From the NCBI RefSeq assembly GCF_000002425.4, contig NC_037264.1, positions 10,992,562 through 11,056,561 of the forward strand: a stretch of 64,000 bases of DNA. The letters are read 5' to 3'. Below the pieces are notes generated by a model, which ran no database searches, was not told where the DNA came from, and saw only the letters and a program-made list of their open reading frames with translations. The stretch comes from Physcomitrium patens (Eukaryota > Streptophyta > Bryopsida > Funariales > Funariaceae). Positions 19,164-31,551 of this stretch are shown here, one piece after another. Each line of letters starts with the position of its first letter. The stretch's first letter is position 1. The position numbers and the translations under genes were made by a program.

Positions 19164-22100
19164 ATGAAAAATAAAAATTAAGAAAATAAAATTTTAGAAT
19201 TCTTTACAAGAGTGACTTTAAATTTGGATATTTGATCCAAAAGCCATATTGTCTTCAAAAACAAATGTCTAGATTTTTTAATAACTAATATATATTGGAG
19301 TTAGATTAAGATTGTAAATAAATTATTTAATTACTTTTTGGTAATTTTATTTTTATTTAAGATTATTTAAACTTATATATATGTATATATATATATATAT
19401 ATATAGTAATAACTTGTTATTTTGGATATAAATATGTACTTAATTGTGTATAATAATATTATATTTTGATTCTAAAATTTATAAAATAATTTTTATTTTC
19501 ATGTCTCTAAGTTATTCTTTGTGTGACTCTTGTTACATTAAAGCCCTTGTAATCTTTAATAACATGATTTTTATTTTAAATATATAATTATTTAATATAT
19601 AAGTTTTGATATTAAATAATTATTATTGTATATTACTTAGTGACTAAATAATTAATTTATTTTATCATTAATTTATGTTTATGACAAAAATATTTCAGTT
19701 TTATTAAGTTTTTATAATCTTGACTTATCATGAGAACTTGTCTAATGTAAATTTCTTTTTGCAAGACTATTGTAGAGATTTCTTGACAAAAATATTTTAC
19801 TATGATCTTTGTGGAAACTTCATTTAATTTATATTATTTATAATTATTTTTAGATTTCACATGGATTTGAAATTATAACTATATGTGATAATTTATAAAC
19901 CTTTTTTTATTTTATTTCCAATTATCTTTCATATCAAATTCATCAATTAGCTTTGAGATGAAGTTTTTAATCATGTTTGAATTCTAAAAATTTTCTAATT
20001 AAATATTGATAACTTTCTTAATTTCTTCAAGTTATTGCAAACTACCATTAATTGTATGTAAAATAATATATTTTTCATAATTTTGTTATGCATTGTCATT
20101 ATTTAAATATATGTGAAAAACTTGTTGCAATTTTCTACTTATATTGTTCTTTTATTTTTAAAATTTAATCAATTCATTTTACAAATTATATGAAATATGT
20201 CTGTTCATAATGCAATAACTAATGGTATTATTATTATTATTATTATTAGAAAACCTTATTTTCATAAAACTTTTGAGTAAAGTTTCATGCAAAATTCAAT
20301 TATTTTTTAATATTTTTTGAATGTTATTTTTAAAAATATTTTTCTTAAAACTTCAAAATCTATTATTTAAAATATTCTTACTAATTTCAAATTAAAATGA
20401 TATAAAAAATAACTTTGAATCTTGTAAATATTAAAACTATACATTTTCATTTAATACAAAAATTAATAATTTTGATGTAACTGTTTAAACTTTCACATTT
20501 GTTATACATAGTAAATGCTTATTTATATATTGTGCATCAAATTGGCTCATTTAAATATTTATCTTTCACTTGTACATTTTTTTTAATGTATTATCCTCAT
20601 TAATATAAAATTAAAATACAAACCTTTTAAATTTTTGTTATTGCTTAATCTAAAACGTGGTAGCATTATAATAAGACTCAAGATGTTTATATGGTAATAA
20701 ATAGTGAGTTTGAAGTCAAATTGTAAGATTTAGAGGCATAAAAAGAAAATAAGATGAAATTTAGAAAATCTTGAGGTAGAAAAATGGCTACTTATATGAC
20801 ATTCGCATGAGAAGTATTAAAATATTACAATTTTGTGTGTATGTATATAAATATCCACACAGATACACAACCTAGGTTTATTGCAGAATAGAAACAAAAC
20901 AAAACAAAACTTGCCTACAGAACCACTTTGTATTCTATCCCAAATAGTTTGTCCACATAGAAGAATCAGACATTTTCTCTTGCATTTTCAACAGTTGGAG
21001 TGATCATTTCTTAATTGACTTCAACCCTTCTCACACTTTTGATTACATTAGTCAAGACAAAGTGAGTAAATCAGGAAATACACACTTGAGATTGGAGAAC
21101 CTTGAATCTCAACTTCATGGATTAAATGTAATTACATATTTTCCTGGGGTCTCAGCTTCACACAAGCATCTAAAATCCCTTTTTTCTGGGTTTGTCATAA
21201 AAGGTCCTTCAACCAGCCTATCATTTCATGCTGCTCCTCCCACAGCTGACTCTTGCGAATGCAGAGGAATTGGGTAGATCTGAGCCGAAGGATGAGTGTC
21301 TCTTTGAAAACATATATAATATATAAAAATAATTAGAACGAGAGGAAGAGATTGTAATTCTTTTTGGTCTTGTAGTCACTTCATTCATTTCTGTATATCT
21401 GTACATCAAGTGAGTCAACTACCACATCTTTGTATATTGTAATATTTTTATTGTTATTCGTCAGTTTTAACATGGCCTCAACTCCTTTTCTAACTGGAAA
21501 TCTCCAGTTTGCTCCAAGCTTCTTCAATAGAGAGATGCATATTATCTACTTGTTTACTTATATGTTTTTGTTTATAGAAACATCTGCATTGCTTGTTCAG
21601 CAGGTTTGTCATGGTGAGAAACACACGTCACCAAAATTGCATCAGGCTGAAATTCTTTATGATTGATATCTAGGGGCACTTTATTCCTTCTAAATCAGAA
21701 GTCAACAGTTGTCCTTTTATGTTTTAAGGGCAACAAGAAACAAGAATAGAAACATGCTTTTACACAGCACAAAATAGGACATGACTACATTTATGACTAC
21801 AATCTGTAAGAATGCATTATTTATCAACCCATTTTGATTATTAAAACTTGGTTGTAAAAGAATGATTCTAAAAAAATCGCGCGGCTAATGTGTTTTAGTC
21901 ATACTTAATAAATGAAAGCATTGAAAATGAATGTCCTTTAGGCATTGCTACAGCTTAAATTTTTACATATGGCACCCAAATCCATGATTTTCATAGAAGT
22001 TAATTGAAATGGGTGTGCTATTGGTGGTAAACACAAAAAAACATAAAAAAATGCACTTGGCAGGGTGTGGATGGGAACATCTGCAAATGACCTGTTTCCA

Positions 22101-22640
22101 AGTTGGAAACACTGTTGACTGGGGTGTATCCTGTCATAATTTTGACCTAATTTTTCATGAAAAATCTGATGTCTCCACGAGCTTCCACAAAGATCCAATA
22201 CTCATACAGTTGTATTTGGAAAGATTACATTCATGAGAATGTAAGTTGCATGGCATGATACCAAACACAATGTGACTTAAGACTTTGCCTTGGTCTTATG
22301 GAAAGAGCTACTGCAAACATGTGTGATCACACATGGTGTCTGATGGTGACTTTTATACAATCAATCACTACAATGGAAGTAATTTGTTACTTTATCATGC
22401 TTGGTTCTCTGTGAAAGACAAAACCAAGATTGTTGGATGGTGGGTCAAGTCATAAGTAGGATTTAATAACTAAGATCAATAATTAGGACAAGGGAGTTAG
22501 TAAGAACTAGTGGATACAAATGGTGTATGTTGTTGGCAATATAGTAGAATTGTGCAATGGGATTAACAATAGTGCAATTGAGAAGTGGACAATACCAACA
22601 TAGTCATATAGATTATAGAAGATGGAGTTGTATGCTATCA
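18621..22640. other. Intergenic host-like DNA, no gene recognised
   Basis: 18.6-20.9 kb is very AT-rich with (TA)n arrays near 18787-18806, 18998-19036, 19133-19161 and 19376-19405. A short ATT run (about 20228-20250) is also present. 20.9-22.4 kb is less skewed and might hold untranslated or RNA-gene sequence, but no frame, splice pattern or RNA fold could be supported. Confidence 0.4.
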
Positions 22641-24221
22641 TGATTTATCATGGTTAATGAATGAAAGAAAGAAGAAAACATTATATTATAGAGAATCTTA
22701 TTTTTAGATATTATAAAAAATATCTTAAAAAAAAGATAACAGTAAAAAAGATAATAAAACTAAAGAATAATATTACTGCCTTTTTATGAAATTGGCTTCT
22801 ATTTACTTTGTAGGGCCATAAATAAGACAAAAAAAAGTAGATTGGAAAATAAAATAATATGAGCATATGTAGGAGAAAAGTAAGAGTAGATTTTAGTAAA
22901 AATTACCTCAAAAAGCCAAGAATTGATACCTACAGAGGACCGATTGTCAACCTAGATTGAAATCAAATCATGAGGTACAAAACCATGCATCTATAGTGAC
23001 TCTAGGATTCTTTGGCAAATCAAAGAGCAAGATTTGATAGTAGTCTTGATAGGATTTTTCAAGGCATTAATTTTGATGTATTTGAGTTTGTAATGACTTT
23101 GTAAGAGCTTTGCAAAGTCACAATTTTTTTGGATGACTCTAGAATTTGTGAAATAAAAAGGGTATTATATTATGGAGAATTTTATAAGCTCGGTAGTAGA
23201 TCAACGGTTCAAATTTCAAGGACTTATAAAAATAATTGTCTTAAGTGTATGTTGTAAGTTTGAGCTTGATCGAACGATTGAATTAAAGATTATTGAATTT
23301 CAAGTTGGTTAAGATCTCAGATATTGGATTTTGAAAGGCAATTAAGATTTCTAAGATCTTCAGCAATCTACTAATTAGATTGTAGTGAAATTTATTTATA
23401 AGGAAAATAGACTTGATTTGATTCATATATGTGAATTTTGAGATCAATTAAATTGTGTGAAAAGGAGATTTTGGAGCTAGAAGACTAGCATCAAGGTTGG
23501 AAAAGGAGGCCATTAATAACCAAGTAGATTTTGGTATTTTTTTCTATATGGTAAGTTCGATTCTCTTCAAATTTTGCATACTTGTTGTTAACTTATTTTT
23601 TGAGAAGTATGTAAAATTTTAAGCAAGATTAATGGTTTAATGGATAGATATTGAGATTCTAAGTTATACTAAGATTAGATTGAATTGGTTAGGTTTCGGT
23701 TAGGATTTGATTTAGAATTTAAGGTTTTCATAGGGTTTAGAATTTAGAATTTTCTTAGGATTTAATTTAGGATTTAGAATTTTCTTAGGATTTAGGATTT
23801 GATTTAGGATTTATTTAGAGTTTAAGATTTAAGGTTTAGGATTTTTTTATGATTTAGAATTTAGCCTAGGATTTGATTAAAGTCCATTAGGATTTTAACT
23901 AAGATTCAATTAGAACTTGGTTGAGATTTGTTTATGATATATTTGTGATTATTCTAATATTTCTTTGGATTTCTTAAGAATTCTTTTAAGGTTTATTGTG
24001 AATTTCTTTTGAACTCCTTTAATATTTTTTATTATTTTTATTGTAATTTCTTTAAGGTTTCTTTTGAATTTAAATAAAGCTTGCTTAGCATTGATAAGGT
24101 TTAATTAGAGTTTATTTAGTATTCTATCAAAGGTAGGATTTTGTTCTTGCAATTTCTATTCTATCTATGATAATTAGATGCCCAATGCATTTCCAAAAAA
24201 GACTTCCAATGTAATATGACA
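22641..24221 (+). repeat. Dispersed repeat family R2, copy A
   Basis: About 1.58 kb. The start TGATTTATCATGG corresponds to TGATATAATATAG at 55191. Shared interior blocks are ATTGGCTTCTATTTACTTTG (22790), AGATTGAAATCAAA (22956) and GTTTGTAATGACTTTG (23088). A GGATTT-type array runs at 23690-23890, and the end block is ATGCCCAATGCAT to GTAATATGACA. No coding frame was found. Length and layout suggest an LTR, but no paired copy and no target duplication were found. Confidence 0.6.
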
Positions 24222-24479
24222 AGATTAGTTTAGATTAAGGCAGGTGGTCTATACACTTGTCACTTTGATGATATCAAAGAAAGATTGTTAAGCAGAGCAG
24301 GCTCATTGTGAAGAATAAGTTGAATCCAAACTTGTCATGGTTGCAATTAACTTAGGTATATATATTGATAGTGATCCCTACTAAAGTAATCCAACAAAAA
24401 AAAAACTTTATAATAACTTGTTTCATAGTTGCACTAAGTTGCTTTTGAACAAAAATATTATAGAAATCTGAATAAAAAA
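24222..24479. other. Short AT-rich spacer, nothing recognised
   Basis: No coding frame or repeat was recognised between two R2-type repeats. Confidence 0.4.
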
Positions 24480-25319
24480 AGTTAAAATACAATAGGAAAT
24501 GGAGCACTTATTGACATATGTTGTCATATTATAATATGACTTTATTATGAAAATATAAATAAAATTAATTTCTAATTAATATTCAACCATTTTCATTCAA
24601 AAAGAATTCAAGAAAATTAAGAAAAGGCTTTATGAAAGTCTCCTAGATTATTTACTTGCCTTAATAGATAGTAGATAAAAACTACTTATCAATTTTTCTT
24701 TTAGGTTATAAAAACTATTTTACTACTTTAAGAAGGCCATAAATTGGTAAAAATAAGGTAGATGAGATAAATAATTAATATAGTTGATATTAGGATAAAG
24801 ATGAGGATAGAAGTGTGCTTAAAAATCCTTAGGATAAGTTAGATTAATACCTAAGGAATGACCATTTGTGCATCAAGATTGAAATCAAACTTCCAACCAC
24901 TAAAATAGACATAGAGAGTAAAGTAGGAGAGATTTTACAAAGATCAGCAAATAAGCTTAGAAAACTAACAAAAAGATCTTTTTAAAGGCATAAAGCTTAT
25001 TTTCTTAGATTTTGGAAAGACTTTATAAATATTATTTAAAGTTAGAATTTGTATTGGTGATCTAGAATTCATGCAATAAAATTAGAAATAACACTCTTAG
25101 CTGATTTATGTAATTAGTGTAATATCTACAATTTGAAAATTTTCACTGTATGTTTGTTTGGATGTCCTAAATATAAGTAAAATTTTGTGTTATTCTAACG
25201 ATTCAGTTTGGAGATATTTAATCATTGGTATAAAGAGATACCAAAAAATGGTAGTTTATGGTTGATTAGATTTTTACAATATCTAGAGATTTATTAGCTA
25301 AAGGAAGGTGTAATTTTAT
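24480..25319 (+). repeat. R2-like repeat (subfamily without array), 5' part, split by copia
   Basis: The blocks AAGGCCATAAATTGG (24733), AGATTGAAATCAAACTT (24869) and GTGTTATTCTAACG match the repeat at 50016-51117. It stops at the TTTAT target site of the copia element and continues at 31006. The left edge is approximate. Confidence 0.55.
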
Positions 25320-25812
25320 TGTTAAAATAAAAGTAAAAAATGTTACCTTGTATAGGATATTATCTTAGGTAAGTTACTAGTGGTCAAAGGTTTGACTCTT
25401 AGTATATGGTAAGGGCATCCAATGGATATAGGACAAAGTCATGGACCAAGAATCAAAGTCAAAAGGATAAAGTATTAACAAGAGAATATCCAAAGACTAA
25501 GTATGAGTCATTAGTGTATGTCATAGGATACCCTTGTAGTTCGTGAGATGCCAAAGGATCCTAAGAGCATGTGTGTAAGACGTAAGAGTAATTAGTATTG
25601 GACATAGGATACTCTTGGGACTCATGAGATGTCAAAAGGATCCTAGGACTATGTGTGTAAAAGTCAAAGAGTGGACGTTGTCTTTTAGGGTAGCAACTAC
25701 CACCTATAAGTAATGGATGTTGGAAGTAAGAGATATCTTACTCCATACTCTCTTTGTGTGGAACCTTGCTGATGCTAAGTGTTGTATCTTCTAAGTACTT
25801 ATTTTCTTAATA
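25320..25812 (+). repeat. 5' LTR of copia element
   Basis: 493 bp. It contains two diverged direct copies of a segment starting CATAGGATAC (25522 and 25603, period 81 bases). It ends TAATA rather than the usual CA. Confidence 0.93.
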
Positions 25813-25825
25813 GGTTATGGGCCCA
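25813..25825 (+). promoter_or_regulatory. Primer binding site for an internal fragment of initiator tRNA-Met
   Basis: GGTTATGGGCCCA directly follows the LTR. It is complementary to the anticodon-loop region of initiator tRNA-Met (UGGGCCCAUAACC), not to the tRNA 3' end. Drosophila copia uses this half-tRNA priming. Confidence 0.8.
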
Positions 25826-26390
25826 TTCACCTTTACTTGTGAGTTTTGAAGTACTTTGAACTCTTTCTTGTTGTAAAGAGTAGATCTTATGGTTATTGCT
25901 GAAGTTTGAGTTTGTTATCTTCTAATCCTTCTTATGCATCTAATTGTTGATGTAATTTTGCTCTTATTTATTATTAAGTACACTCATAGTCTTTGTTGAT
26001 GTTAGATTCCATATAATGATGTTTTAGAACTCTAGTGTTATATTTCTTTGCTGAAACTTATCATTGATGTTCTAACTTTGTGGTTTCATGTACTTAATTT
26101 CTTAAGAGATTTTTCTATTTTTATAAGAAGTATTTTTTGTGAGGTTAGAAGTATTTTGTGAAAAAAGAGAGGTGATTGAAGAATAGCAAAGCTTATACAA
26201 GAGGTTTAGATAGAGTATAAGACTTGTGAGAAGTCTTATATGTGAAGTTGAGAGTAATACAAGAGTGAAATCACTTGTTTACTTACAAAGAGGGCATTCT
26301 GGGTTTCTAAGGCAGCAACACTTTCTTGTTGATTTTGAGAGTTCTATATCTTGTTTTCTTGATTTTCTTTCACACATCCCTTCCTTAGAC

Positions 26391-29300
26391 ATGGCTTCAA
26401 GAGAGGGTGAGAGCTTGAAAGTGATTGAAAAGTTTAGGGGTAACAACTTTTACCATTGGAAGAAGAAAATGGAGCTTTTGTTAGCTTCATTGGATCTTTG
26501 GGACATTGTTGATGAAAGTGAAGACCCTCCAAGTGACAATATTGATATCAAAGTGAAGAAGGAGTACAAACGCCGCAAAAGGAAGGCTTTTGGGATGATT
26601 GCAACAAACCTTGATGATGCCAACTTTTCACATGTTATAGCTTGCAATGGACCAACAGAAGCATGGAAGACTCTTTGCAATATCTATGAGAGTAGAAACC
26701 TTGCCAACATCCTTTGGACAAGAAGGAAGTTCTTGACAGTAAAGATGGAAGAAAGAGATGACCTCATAGCTCATATTAACAAGATAAAAGCACTTGCTAA
26801 CCAACTAGCATTTGTTGATAAACCAGTTGATAATAAGGACATTGTGTTGACATTGCTCATGAGCCTTCCCAAATCCTACAACTACCTCATTGTGGCATTG
26901 GAGTCCATCAATATAAAGGAGCTCACCATGAACTATGTCACGTCAAGACTTGCCCATAAAGTGACCAAGAGGAAAAAAAAGGAGCTTATAAGTGATGATT
27001 CGGCTCTATTTTCAAGACAAAGCAAAGGTAGCTATTTTCACCAACGTGATAATTCAAAAAGCAACATGAAGAATTGCTATATTTGTGGAAAACTAGGTCA
27101 TTTTGCTAGAAATTGCTACAAGGCCAAGAAAGGAAATAGAGAGAATGTAAACAATGCTAGTGATAGTTTTGGTGGAGATGAGTATGCTTTCATGGCAAAA
27201 GAAGGAGCTTCTATGGCTGCCATGTCAAAGTGGATTATAGATTCAGGTGCTACTAAGCACATGACACCATACAAGTGTTCATTTGACACTTGTGAAGAAA
27301 TTCCAGCAACAAAAGTGTGGTTGGGAGACAATGGCATGGTACAAGCCATTAAAATTGGCTCCATTGTAGTAGAGATTGTTGTGAATGACCAAATGAAGAG
27401 GATCAGATTGAAAGAAGTCCTACATGTGCCAAAAATGAAGAAGAACCTCCTTTCGGTGAGCAAACTTGTATCACATGGTTGTAAGGTTCAATTTGACATG
27501 AATGGATGTTTTGTCAAGACATTGGATGGCCAACATGTTGCCAAAGATCTTAGAGATGGAAATCTCTATTTCATCAATTGCAAAAAGGTGAATGGAGTTG
27601 AAGTGGCGACATTTGCTGATTTTCCACAAGTTCAAGACAAGTTTGGAATTTGGCATCAACGACTTGGTCATTTGAATGCCAAATGCATGAAAGAGCTCCA
27701 ATCTATAGTAAGTGGCTTGGATCTTGGTCAATTCAGCCACAATGCCATGACACTTGCTTGTGAAGGATGTATACAAGGCAAACAATAAAGGGCTTCATTT
27801 CCAAGTGGAGTTGCAACACGTGCAACAAAATTTTTGGAGATTGTACACTCAGATGTTTGTGGACCAATGAAGACACCATCAATTGGACGAGCAAGGTACT
27901 TTGTTACATTCATTGATAATTTCTCAAGAAAGGTGTGGATTTACATCATTAAAGCTAAGAGTGAATGTTTCTCAAAGTTTAAAGAATTTAAGGCTCTTGT
28001 AGAGAAACAATGTGAGTGCAAGATCAAAGTATTGAGAATGGACAATAGAGGTGAATACATGTCAAAGCATTTTGATGACTTCATGAAGATTTAAGGTATT
28101 GCAAGACAAACCTCTACTCCTTACACTCCACAACAAAATGGAGTTGCTGAAAGAGTAAATCGTACCATTGTAGAGATAGCAAAGAATATGCTTCATACAC
28201 AAAACCTTGGAAATGAATATTAGGCGGAAGCTGTGGTAAATACGGTGTATACAAAGAATAGGTGCCCTACAAGTGCACTTACATCAATGACTCCACAAGA
28301 AGCTTGGAGTAGAAAGAAACCTTGTGTTTCACACATGAGGATTTTTGGATGCATTGCTTATGCAAAGGTACCAGATTGTATGAGGTCCAAACTTGATGCA
28401 AAAGGTACAAAATATGTATTTGTTGGATATTATGAAGGTACCAAAGCATATAGACTAATGTGTTTAGAAACCAAGAAGATCATCGAAAGTCGTGATGTAG
28501 AGTTTTTGGAGCATAAGAGTGCTTTTGAGTACTTGAAAGAGTGTCCAAGTGGGAGTGAAGGTATGTTTGTAGACACATCTTCAAGTTCAGCAAAGAAAGA
28601 AGAAGAAGAAGAAGATGATGATGACAATGAGGATGGAGAAAATAGAAGTCAAGATCAAGTGCCAAAGAAGGTAAATCATAGTGTGCCTTCAATTGCTAAA
28701 ACTAACAATGAAGACAATGAAGATATTGAAGGTGATGATGATGATGAAGAATATCAACCTTTGAGTGAGAAAAGACAAGAATTGAGGAAGAAGAAGGATG
28801 GAATGCAAGAAGAAGGGTCTTCTTCAAATAATAGGAGATTTTCTTTGAGAGAAAGAAAACTACGTGGTGAATGGTGGAAGGACCACATCTTTCGTCAAGT
28901 AAGTGAAGAATATGCCAATGTTGCACTTCTTACTGATCCATTGAGTTTATGTGATGCAATGAAGTCCACGGATGCATTGAAGTAGGAGAATGCTATGGAA
29001 GAAGAATACAAATCACTCATGAACAATGGAACATGGGAATTGACTCAACTTCCATCAAATCGATCTTCAATTGGTTGTAAGTGGGTGTTTAGAATCAAAA
29101 GGGATGCAATAGGCAATATTGTGAGATACAAGTCTAGATTGGTTGCCATAGGCTACTCACAAGTTGCTGGTGTAGATTTTAATGAGACATTTGCTCTCGT
29201 GGCCAAATTCACTACTATTAGAACTATTGTGGTAATTGGAGCAACAATGGATTTGGAAATGCATCAAATGGATGTGAAGATGGCTTTCTTCAATGGAAGT

Positions 29301-30494
29301 TTGAAAGAAGACATGTACATGGATCAACCTCAAGGATTTGTTGAAGAAGGCAAACAACACCTTGTTTGTAAGTTGAAGAAATCCTTGTATGGGCTAAAGC
29401 AATCACTAAGGGCATGGTACCAACGCATTGATACATTCTTTGTGAGTGAAGGATTTGTAAGGAGTGAAGTTGATCATTTCTTATATGTGATGCAATCAAA
29501 TGAATTCATATTGATTATCATCCTCTATGTTGATGATTTGATCATCTTAATCAATATATTGAAGATGATGGATTGGTTGAAGGCAAAGTTAGAAAAGGAA
29601 TATGAAATGAGTGATTTGGGAGAGCTTCACTATTATTTAGGAGTGGAGTTTATAAGAGATCGTGCTAAGAAGACCATTATAATGAGCCAAAGCAAGTACA
29701 TTGAAGAAGTATTGAAATGATTCAATATAGAGGAGTGTAAGCCTACTGGAACACCATTGGAGGCAAACTTGAAGTTGATGAAGCTCATAGATGAAGAGTT
29801 TGCTGAAGTTGAAGGTCAAATGTAAGGTGTTCCATACAAGGCAGCAGTAGGCTCACTTATGTATGCAATGGTTGGCACAAGGGTGGATCTTGCATATGCG
29901 GTGAGTGTTGTGAGTCAACACATGTCAAAGGCTGGACCAATCCATTGGACAACCATCAAAAAGATCATGAGGTACTTAAAAGGTACTTTGAACTTCAAAT
30001 TTTGCTTTGGAGGTGATAACATTAGTTTGCATGATTATTGTGATGTGGATTGGGCTGGAGATGCAAATGATAGAAGGTTAACAATGGGATATGTACTCTT
30101 TGTTGGAGTGGGAGCAATTTCATGGAATTGCAAGAGACAACCAAGAATTGCAAGGTCAACAATAGAGGCGGAATATATGGCAGCAAGCCATGGTGCAATG
30201 GAGGCAATATGGTTAAGACAACTTTTGGAAGACATTGGAGATGTGCAAATGGAAGCAACTCCAATGAAGTGTGACAATCAAGGATGTCTTGCATTTGTAA
30301 AGAATCCAAAGCATCATTCAAGGATCAAGCACATTGACGTTCTACATCACTTTATAAGATAGAAGATTGAAATGGGAGTAATTGATATGAAGTATTGTGC
30401 AACTGAGGACATGCTTGCTGATTTGTTGACAAAGGCATTAGTAAAAGATAGACACCACATGTTGACAAAGGCATTAGGCTTAAAAGGCATTTGA
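26391..30494 (+). pseudogene. Copia gag-pol polyprotein with seven in-frame stops
   Basis: One frame of 1,368 codons from ATG 26391 to TGA 30492, with no frameshift. Domains by residue: a gag block (FRGNNFYHWKKKMELLL, near 16-35), a perfect CCHC zinc knuckle (C229-C242), protease DSG at 284-286, integrase zinc region from H422, integrase triad D488, D551, E587 (35 residues between the last two), RT YVDD at 1046-1049, then RNase H with EAEYMA and the terminal ADLLTKAL block. Stops fall at 27786, 28092, 28221, 28983, 29718, 29823 and 30360. The start chosen is the ATG opening the conserved gag block; the frame runs farther upstream without conserved sequence. Acidic, low-complexity Glu/Asp stretches near 28600 and 28730 lie between integrase and RT. 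It is non-functional. Confidence 0.92.
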
Positions 30495-30500
30495 CCAATA

Positions 30501-30512
30501 GTAAAGTGGGAG
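30501..30512 (+). other. Polypurine tract of copia element
   Basis: GTAAAGTGGGAG immediately before the 3' LTR, the expected plus-strand primer. Confidence 0.7.
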
Positions 30513-31005
30513 TGTTAAAGTAAAAGTAGAAAATATTACCTTGTATAGGATATTACCTTATGTAAGTTGTTAGTGGTCAAAGGTTTGACTCTTGGTATAT
30601 GGTAAGGGCATCCAATGGATATAGGATGAAGTCATGGACCAAGAGTCAAAGTCAAAAGGATAAAGTATTAACAAGGGAATATTCAAAGACTAAGTATGAG
30701 TTATTAGTGTGTGTCATAGGATACCCTCGTAGTTTGTGAGATGCCAAAGGATCCTAAGAGCATGTGTGTAAGAGGTAAGAATAATTAGTATTGGACATAG
30801 GATACTCTTGGGACTCATGAGATGCCAAAAGGATCCTAGGGCCATGTGTGTAAAAATCAAAGAGTGGATATTGTCTTTTAGGACAGCAACTACCACCTAT
30901 AAGTAATGAATGTTGGAAGTAAGAGATATCTTACTACATACTCTTTTTGTGTGCAACCTTGCTGATGCTAAGTGTTGTGTCTTCTAAGTATTTTTTTTCT
31001 TAATA
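30513..31005 (+). repeat. 3' LTR of copia element
   Basis: 493 bp, the same length as the 5' LTR, with about 7% divergence. It is followed by the TTTAT duplication. Confidence 0.93.
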
Positions 31006-31551
31006 TTTATATGATGTTAAAAGACTTAAAGACTAAAGTTTACATAAATTTTGAATAGAATTTAATAGTTAGAGAATAAAAAATTACTATTCGAAATTTT
31101 TCATCAACTTTCAAGGTGGCAGCTAAGAAACACTAGTATAGATTTATGATATTTTTTCATGATTTATATCTTTAATTAATTTAAAACTTCTTGTGTATAT
31201 AAAAGACTTGCAATAACATTAATAGATTTTTTTTGCACCAATTGAATAGTTGAATCAAGAATTACAACTTGTTGAAGCTTACTATTTAGGATTAGAATTT
31301 AAAAAGAAAATTGAAAGTTGCTATGAATTAAAAGTAAGAAAGTAATTTAGATTTGTACTTACTTGAGATTAATAAGAAGAGTATTTTTGAATACTTCTAT
31401 TGGCTCTAAGCCTTTTGCATTGAAATTATAATTACTTTATATTTATATAATTAAAAACTATTAGGATTTCTTAAATACTTATAAAATATAACTATATCTT
31501 CGATAATAAATTTCCTAGTATATTTTTATGTAAGACAACATATAATACAAT
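31006..31551 (+). repeat. R2-like repeat, 3' part, after the copia insertion
   Basis: The sequence GAATAGTTGAATCAAGA..., CTATTAGGATTTCTTA and the end block AACATATAATACAA correspond to the end of the repeat at 50016-51117. It resumes exactly after the copia target duplication. Confidence 0.55.

Larger units (their letters stand above)
25320..31005 (+). mobile_element. Complete Ty1/copia LTR retrotransposon, inactivated by stops
   Basis: 5,686 bp with two 493-bp LTRs starting TGTTAAA and ending TTAATA, flanked by TTTAT (25315-25319 and 31006-31010). About 34 LTR differences were counted by eye, mostly transitions, indicating an older insertion than E1. The single polyprotein frame has the copia order gag, protease, integrase, RT, RNase H. 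The primer site abuts the 5' LTR. The element lies inside an R2-like repeat whose halves are at 24480-25319 and 31006-31551. Confidence 0.94.

Noticed and set aside
23690-23900. GGATTT array read as plant telomere repeat
   Set aside because: Units resemble TTTAGGA rather than TTTAGGG, spacing is irregular, and the same array recurs inside every fuller R2 copy, so it is part of that repeat and not interstitial telomere DNA.
26226-26390. Upstream extension of the copia frame before 26391
   Set aside because: The frame is open but shows no gag similarity; the conserved gag block begins at the ATG at 26391, the usual start layout.
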